Shown in pieces: positions 14,086-16,806 of a DNA stretch of 16,806 bases. Each line of letters opens with the position of its first letter. Within the stretch, counting starts at the first letter, position 1. The position numbers and the translations under genes are program-made. Below the pieces are notes generated by a model. It was not told where the DNA came from. It worked only from the letters and a program-made list of their open reading frames with translations, and did not search any database. The stretch lies in contig DIYD01000307.1 of NCBI GenBank assembly GCA_002428905.1, positions 1 to 16,806 on the forward strand, in the 5' to 3' direction. The DNA comes from Bacteroidetes bacterium UBA6063 (GTDB lineage Bacteria > Bacteroidota > Bacteroidia > NS11-12g > UBA9320).

Positions 14086-15042
14086 TTATGCAAGTGCGAG
14101 GACATTTTTACGGGTGTTTTCCCTTAATTCTACGGGTACACACTCCAGCAATGTCTGGTAGAAAGCCTCTGACAACTTGGCTTTTGCGAAGTTTCGCGTA
14201 TAAATCAGGCTAACTTCCCGAACCGACTCGGCTCCTTTCACTTTTCGAATATTTTTACGATTTTCTGGCTTTAAATCGAGTGATGCCCACTGTGGGATTA
14301 CGGTTGCACCACCCTCAAGATCCACAATTCGGATTAACGTTTCAATTGAACCACTTTCATAGTTGAACGTATTTTTACGATCAGGACTATGACGAAGAGC
14401 ACAAAGATTAACGGCCTGATCACGGAAGCAATTCCCTTCAGAGAGCAACCATAACTTATCTTCCAATAGTTGTGAAGTATCTAATGTCTTTTGGTCGTAA
14501 GCTGGGTGATTCGGACTAAGATACAGACAGAATTGTTCATAGAAAATCGGGCGCTCTTCCATTCCGTCAATATCAAGCGGAGTAGCTACAATGCCTACGT
14601 CTATATGATCCTTTTGAAGCAATGTAATTACTTCTTCGGTCATGAGCTCCCGAACATTCAAACGGACATCTGGATACTTTGCCGAAATCTGTCTTATTAA
14701 ATGTGGCATGAGGTATGGAGATACTGTAGGAATGATACCTACGTTCAAGTCTCCTGAAACGGTGCCTTTGTATTCCAGAAGAATGTTTTCAATTTTTCTG
14801 GTTTCATTTAGGACCTGTTTCGCCTGCTCGATTACTAAAATCCCCACATCGGTAGGTATAATCGGATGTTTGCTTCGATCGAAGAGTTTTACCCCTAATT
14901 CTTCTTCCAGTTTTTTGATCTGCATGCTCAGAGTGGGTTGGGTAACAAAGCATGCCTGGGCTGCATTAATGAAATGACGATGTTCGTCAAGGGCAACCAG
15001 GTATTGTAGCTGAACAAGGGAGATATTGGCAAATCGGGACAT
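14086..15042 (-). CDS. oxyR: LysR-family hydrogen-peroxide sensor OxyR
   Basis: OxyR is a tetrameric regulator that activates catalase/peroxidase and iron-storage genes when H2O2 forms an internal disulfide. The 318-residue protein has an N-terminal winged helix-turn-helix (about 8-66, HFINAAQACFVTQPTLSMQIKKLEEELG) and a substrate-like sensor domain. The redox site reads SEGNCFRDQAVNLC: Cys205 and Cys214 are nine residues apart, exactly as E. coli Cys199 and Cys208, with the conserved Arg-Asp-Gln after the first cysteine. This pattern separates it from other LysR proteins. The ATG at 15040-15042 is preferred to a TTG seven codons upstream because it gives the usual short lead to the helix-turn-helix. 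thiL ends 71 nt upstream, and a dyad in that gap suggests autoregulation. Confidence 0.93.
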   Translation of the reverse strand: MSRFANISLVQLQYLVALDEHRHFINAAQACFVTQPTLSMQIKKLEEELGVKLFDRSKHPIIPTDVGILVIEQAKQVLNETRKIENILLEYKGTVSGDLNVGIIPTVSPYLMPHLIRQISAKYPDVRLNVRELMTEEVITLLQKDHIDVGIVATPLDIDGMEERPIFYEQFCLYLSPNHPAYDQKTLDTSQLLEDKLWLLSEGNCFRDQAVNLCALRHSPDRKNTFNYESGSIETLIRIVDLEGGATVIPQWASLDLKPENRKNIRKVKGAESVREVSLIYTRNFAKAKLSEAFYQTLLECVPVELRENTRKNVLALA

Positions 15043-15080
15043 ATTTCGTTTTTGGTTGCACAAATGTTAGCCCATTTTGC

Positions 15081-15097
15081 TATAAATCCAATTTATA
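15081..15097 (-). promoter_or_regulatory. Candidate OxyR operator upstream of oxyR
   Basis: A perfect 17-nt dyad, TATAAAT-TGG-ATTTATA on the minus strand, lies 39-55 bp upstream of the oxyR ATG. Its central 15 bases match the E. coli OxyR half-site ATAGnTnnnAnCTAT at 8 of 10 fixed positions, and the two mismatches are symmetric (G to A, C to T). A near -7 element (TAAATTGG, one mismatch) lies inside it, so binding would cover the promoter. The second half-site expected 7 bp further is poor (5 of 10). Confidence 0.45.
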
Positions 15098-15113
15098 CCG
15101 TATTAATTTTTGA

Positions 15114-16163
15114 TTAGGCGTCACTATTTCCTTTGTGCTGCCAACCCTGTGCCTGAAGCGCGTAGTTATTCCCTTGTTTAGAAACCAATTCGTTTTTCAT
15201 ACCGCTTTCCTTTGCATGTCCAATTACGGTAATGTCGGGGTGGTTTTTGATCTTCTCATAGTCGGCTTGCGATACGGTAAACAGCAGCTCATAGTCTTCT
15301 CCACCGTTTAACGCAGCAGTGGTTGGATCAATTCCGAACTCCACGGCCATGTTGAACGTATCCTGATCAATTGGAAGTTTTTCTTCAAACACACTGAAGT
15401 CGACCTTAGACGCTTCGCTCAAATGGAAGATCTCCGAGGAAAGACCATCAGAGATGTCCATCATACTTGTTGGCACCACATTTAACTCTGCAAGTTGCCT
15501 TATGACATCAATTCGAGCCTCTGGACGCAGCTGTCGGCCTACAATGTAATCGTGACTACCTAAATCGGGTTTCATCTCTTTATTCTCAAGAAAAACGCGC
15601 TTCTCGCGCTCCAAAAGCTGAAGGCCCATATATGCGCCTCCTAAATCACCGGTCACGCACAACAGATCGCCTGCACTGGCACCGGAACGCTTAACCGCTT
15701 TCTCCGCATCTCCCCAGCCCATTGCGGTTCCTGTAATCACCAATCCCGTAGGTATCGTGCAGATGTCACCACCTACCAAATCGATCTTATAACGTTTGCA
15801 CGCGAGTAGAACACCTGCATAGAATTCCTCAATGGCTTCCAGCGTATACTTACTACTAAAAGCCAGAGAAAGGGTTAGTTGACCCGGTATTACATTCATT
15901 GCACATATATCCGATATGTTGGCCACCACGGTTTTGAAACCAAGGTGCTTAAGTGGCGTGTACATCATGTCGAAGTGCACATTTTCTACCAGCGTATCAG
16001 TAGAAACAAAAACATCCTGACCATTCGACTTTATAACGGCGGCATCATCACCTGCTCCCAGGTGTGTGTTATCCGTTTCCAGTGTTATGGCCGAGATAAG
16101 ATGTTTAATCAATCCGAACTCGCCTAATTGGTCTATTGAGGTTCTTTCTTTATTTTCGAACAT
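15114..16163 (-). CDS. thiL: Thiamine-monophosphate kinase ThiL
   Basis: ThiL phosphorylates thiamine monophosphate with ATP to the active cofactor thiamine diphosphate, which MenD and 2-oxoglutarate dehydrogenase E1 both need. The 349 residues show the Mg/ATP segments GAGDDAAV (36-43), STDTLVENVHFD (54-65), ANISDICAMN (81-90; E. coli has Ala-Met-Gly-Ala), a GGDIC motif, MMDISDGLSSE and GGEDYELLFTV. The ATG at 16161-16163 is chosen over an in-frame ATG 21 codons upstream because the family starts about 12-15 residues before GEFGLI. It is slightly longer than E. coli ThiL (325). The gene is divergent from comF and followed by oxyR after 71 nt. A near -7 element, GACCTTTG, lies upstream. Confidence 0.95.
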   Translation of the reverse strand: MFENKERTSIDQLGEFGLIKHLISAITLETDNTHLGAGDDAAVIKSNGQDVFVSTDTLVENVHFDMMYTPLKHLGFKTVVANISDICAMNVIPGQLTLSLAFSSKYTLEAIEEFYAGVLLACKRYKIDLVGGDICTIPTGLVITGTAMGWGDAEKAVKRSGASAGDLLCVTGDLGGAYMGLQLLEREKRVFLENKEMKPDLGSHDYIVGRQLRPEARIDVIRQLAELNVVPTSMMDISDGLSSEIFHLSEASKVDFSVFEEKLPIDQDTFNMAVEFGIDPTTAALNGGEDYELLFTVSQADYEKIKNHPDITVIGHAKESGMKNELVSKQGNNYALQAQGWQHKGNSDA

Positions 16164-16229
16164 ACATCGGGTAAAATAAGACGTGCAAAGGTCACTATTT
16201 AACCAATGTAAACCTAACCATTCCAAACC

Positions 16230-16806
16230 ATGATCAACTACCTAACGGATCTTGTTTATCCGCATCAGTGCTGTGTCTGTACTATTTCCTTGAGCAAACA
16301 AGAACAAAACCTTTGTGTTTTTTGCTTGTCTGAACTTCCTGTAACCCGGTTTTGGACGTACACCCAAAACCCAGTATTTAATGCGCTACGAGGAAGAGCC
16401 AATATTGAGTATGCGTTCTCGTATTTGTTTTATACCTCGGGAAACATAACATCGCAATTAATACACGACTTTAAGTATCATGGAGTCAAAACCCTTGGCA
16501 AATTACTGAGCACCAGGTTTGCACGAGAATTAGACGATCAGAACTGGTTTTCGAATTACGATGTAATCCTCCCGGTTCCATTGCACAGACGAAAAATGGT
16601 TAAACGCGGATTTAACCAAAGCTATATTATCGCTCAAGCGATTGCAACACAGTTAAAACTTGAAGTAGTGACCGATGTACTTGTCAAGAAAAGGAATAAA
16701 GACAGCCAGACGAAGAAGTCCAGGTTCGGACGTTGGCGCAATATGGAGAACCTATATGCAGTGAAGAACTTTGATAAGATTCGGAACAAGCGCGTATTAC
16801 TTGTAG
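16230..16806 (+). CDS. comF: ComF-family phosphoribosyltransferase-like protein (3' end cut by window edge)
   Basis: ComF proteins are linked to uptake of transforming DNA in naturally competent bacteria and carry a zinc-finger and phosphoribosyltransferase fold. The 192 visible residues begin with a C4 zinc-finger-like segment, YPHQCCVC (Cys14 and Cys17) and LCVFC (Cys29 and Cys32). They continue with FKYHGVKTLGKLL, VILPVPLHRRKMVKRGFNQS and RNKDSQTKKSRFGRWRN, all typical of the family. The sequence stops at RVLLV, just where the PRPP-binding loop would begin, so the end is missing only because of the window. The ATG at 16230 is the first in frame and gives the usual distance to the first cysteine. 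It is divergent from thiL with a 66-bp gap. Confidence 0.94.
   Translation, partial: MINYLTDLVYPHQCCVCTISLSKQEQNLCVFCLSELPVTRFWTYTQNPVFNALRGRANIEYAFSYLFYTSGNITSQLIHDFKYHGVKTLGKLLSTRFARELDDQNWFSNYDVILPVPLHRRKMVKRGFNQSYIIAQAIATQLKLEVVTDVLVKKRNKDSQTKKSRFGRWRNMENLYAVKNFDKIRNKRVLLV

Noticed and set aside
16164..16226. N-terminal extension of ThiL by 21 residues to an upstream ATG
   Set aside because: The added segment is not like the start of ThiL proteins and would run up to the comF start region; the internal ATG gives the normal N-terminus.
1..16806. CRISPR arrays, tRNA or rRNA genes, insertion sequences, prophage or anti-phage defence genes
   Set aside because: No repeat-spacer pattern, cloverleaf, transposase or defence-type domain was seen; nearly all sequence is accounted for by housekeeping genes.

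Overview
The window looks like a chromosomal core region of a Bacteroidota bacterium (Flavobacteriales/Cytophagales type; the genus cannot be read from it). Supporting signs are five exact copies of the Bacteroidota -7 promoter element TAnnTTTG placed just upstream of genes, few Shine-Dalgarno sequences, an ExbB with a signal peptide and acidic spacer followed by two ExbD paralogues, and menaquinone (MenD) rather than ubiquinone biosynthesis. I see no tRNA, rRNA, CRISPR array, insertion sequence or prophage. No gap between genes exceeds about 190 bp.

Layout: (1) 1-860, minus: RadA/Sms, cut by the left edge. (2) 1050-3419, plus: an energy-transducing operon of exbB, a four-helix membrane protein, exbD and a second exbD, closed by a clear intrinsic terminator at 3440-3463. 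(3) 3532-4506, plus: a trans-polyprenyl diphosphate synthase. (4) 4558-7782, plus: UPF0145 protein, a 44-residue membrane protein, a TauE/SafE permease, moaD, moaE and a DEAD-box RNA helicase. (5) 7779-12002, minus: menD-moaC-mobA-moeB, a tightly overlapping operon convergent with the helicase. (6) 12150-13391, plus: the E2 subunit of 2-oxoglutarate dehydrogenase, divergent from menD. (7) 13442-16163, minus: thiL, oxyR and a lipoprotein gene. (8) 16230-16806, plus: comF, cut by the right edge.

The main theme is molybdenum cofactor biosynthesis. Two facing arms supply both molybdopterin synthase subunits (MoaD, MoaE), the MoaD-activating enzyme fused to a rhodanese sulfur carrier (MoeB-like), the cyclic pyranopterin monophosphate synthase (MoaC) and a guanylyltransferase (MobA) carrying a degenerate MobB-like N-terminal domain. 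moaA and moeA are not in the window. MenD is joined to this operon, and the polyprenyl synthase could supply the menaquinone side chain, so quinone and Moco supply may be partly co-expressed. That link is inference.

The content is mostly well-known families. The most interesting points are an OxyR-like 17-bp dyad upstream of oxyR, the MobB-like domain without a P-loop, the MoeB-like enzyme without its zinc cysteines, the unannotated 44-residue membrane protein, the four-helix protein inside the Exb operon, and the coupling of menD to the Moco genes. I found no clear evidence of a wholly new system.
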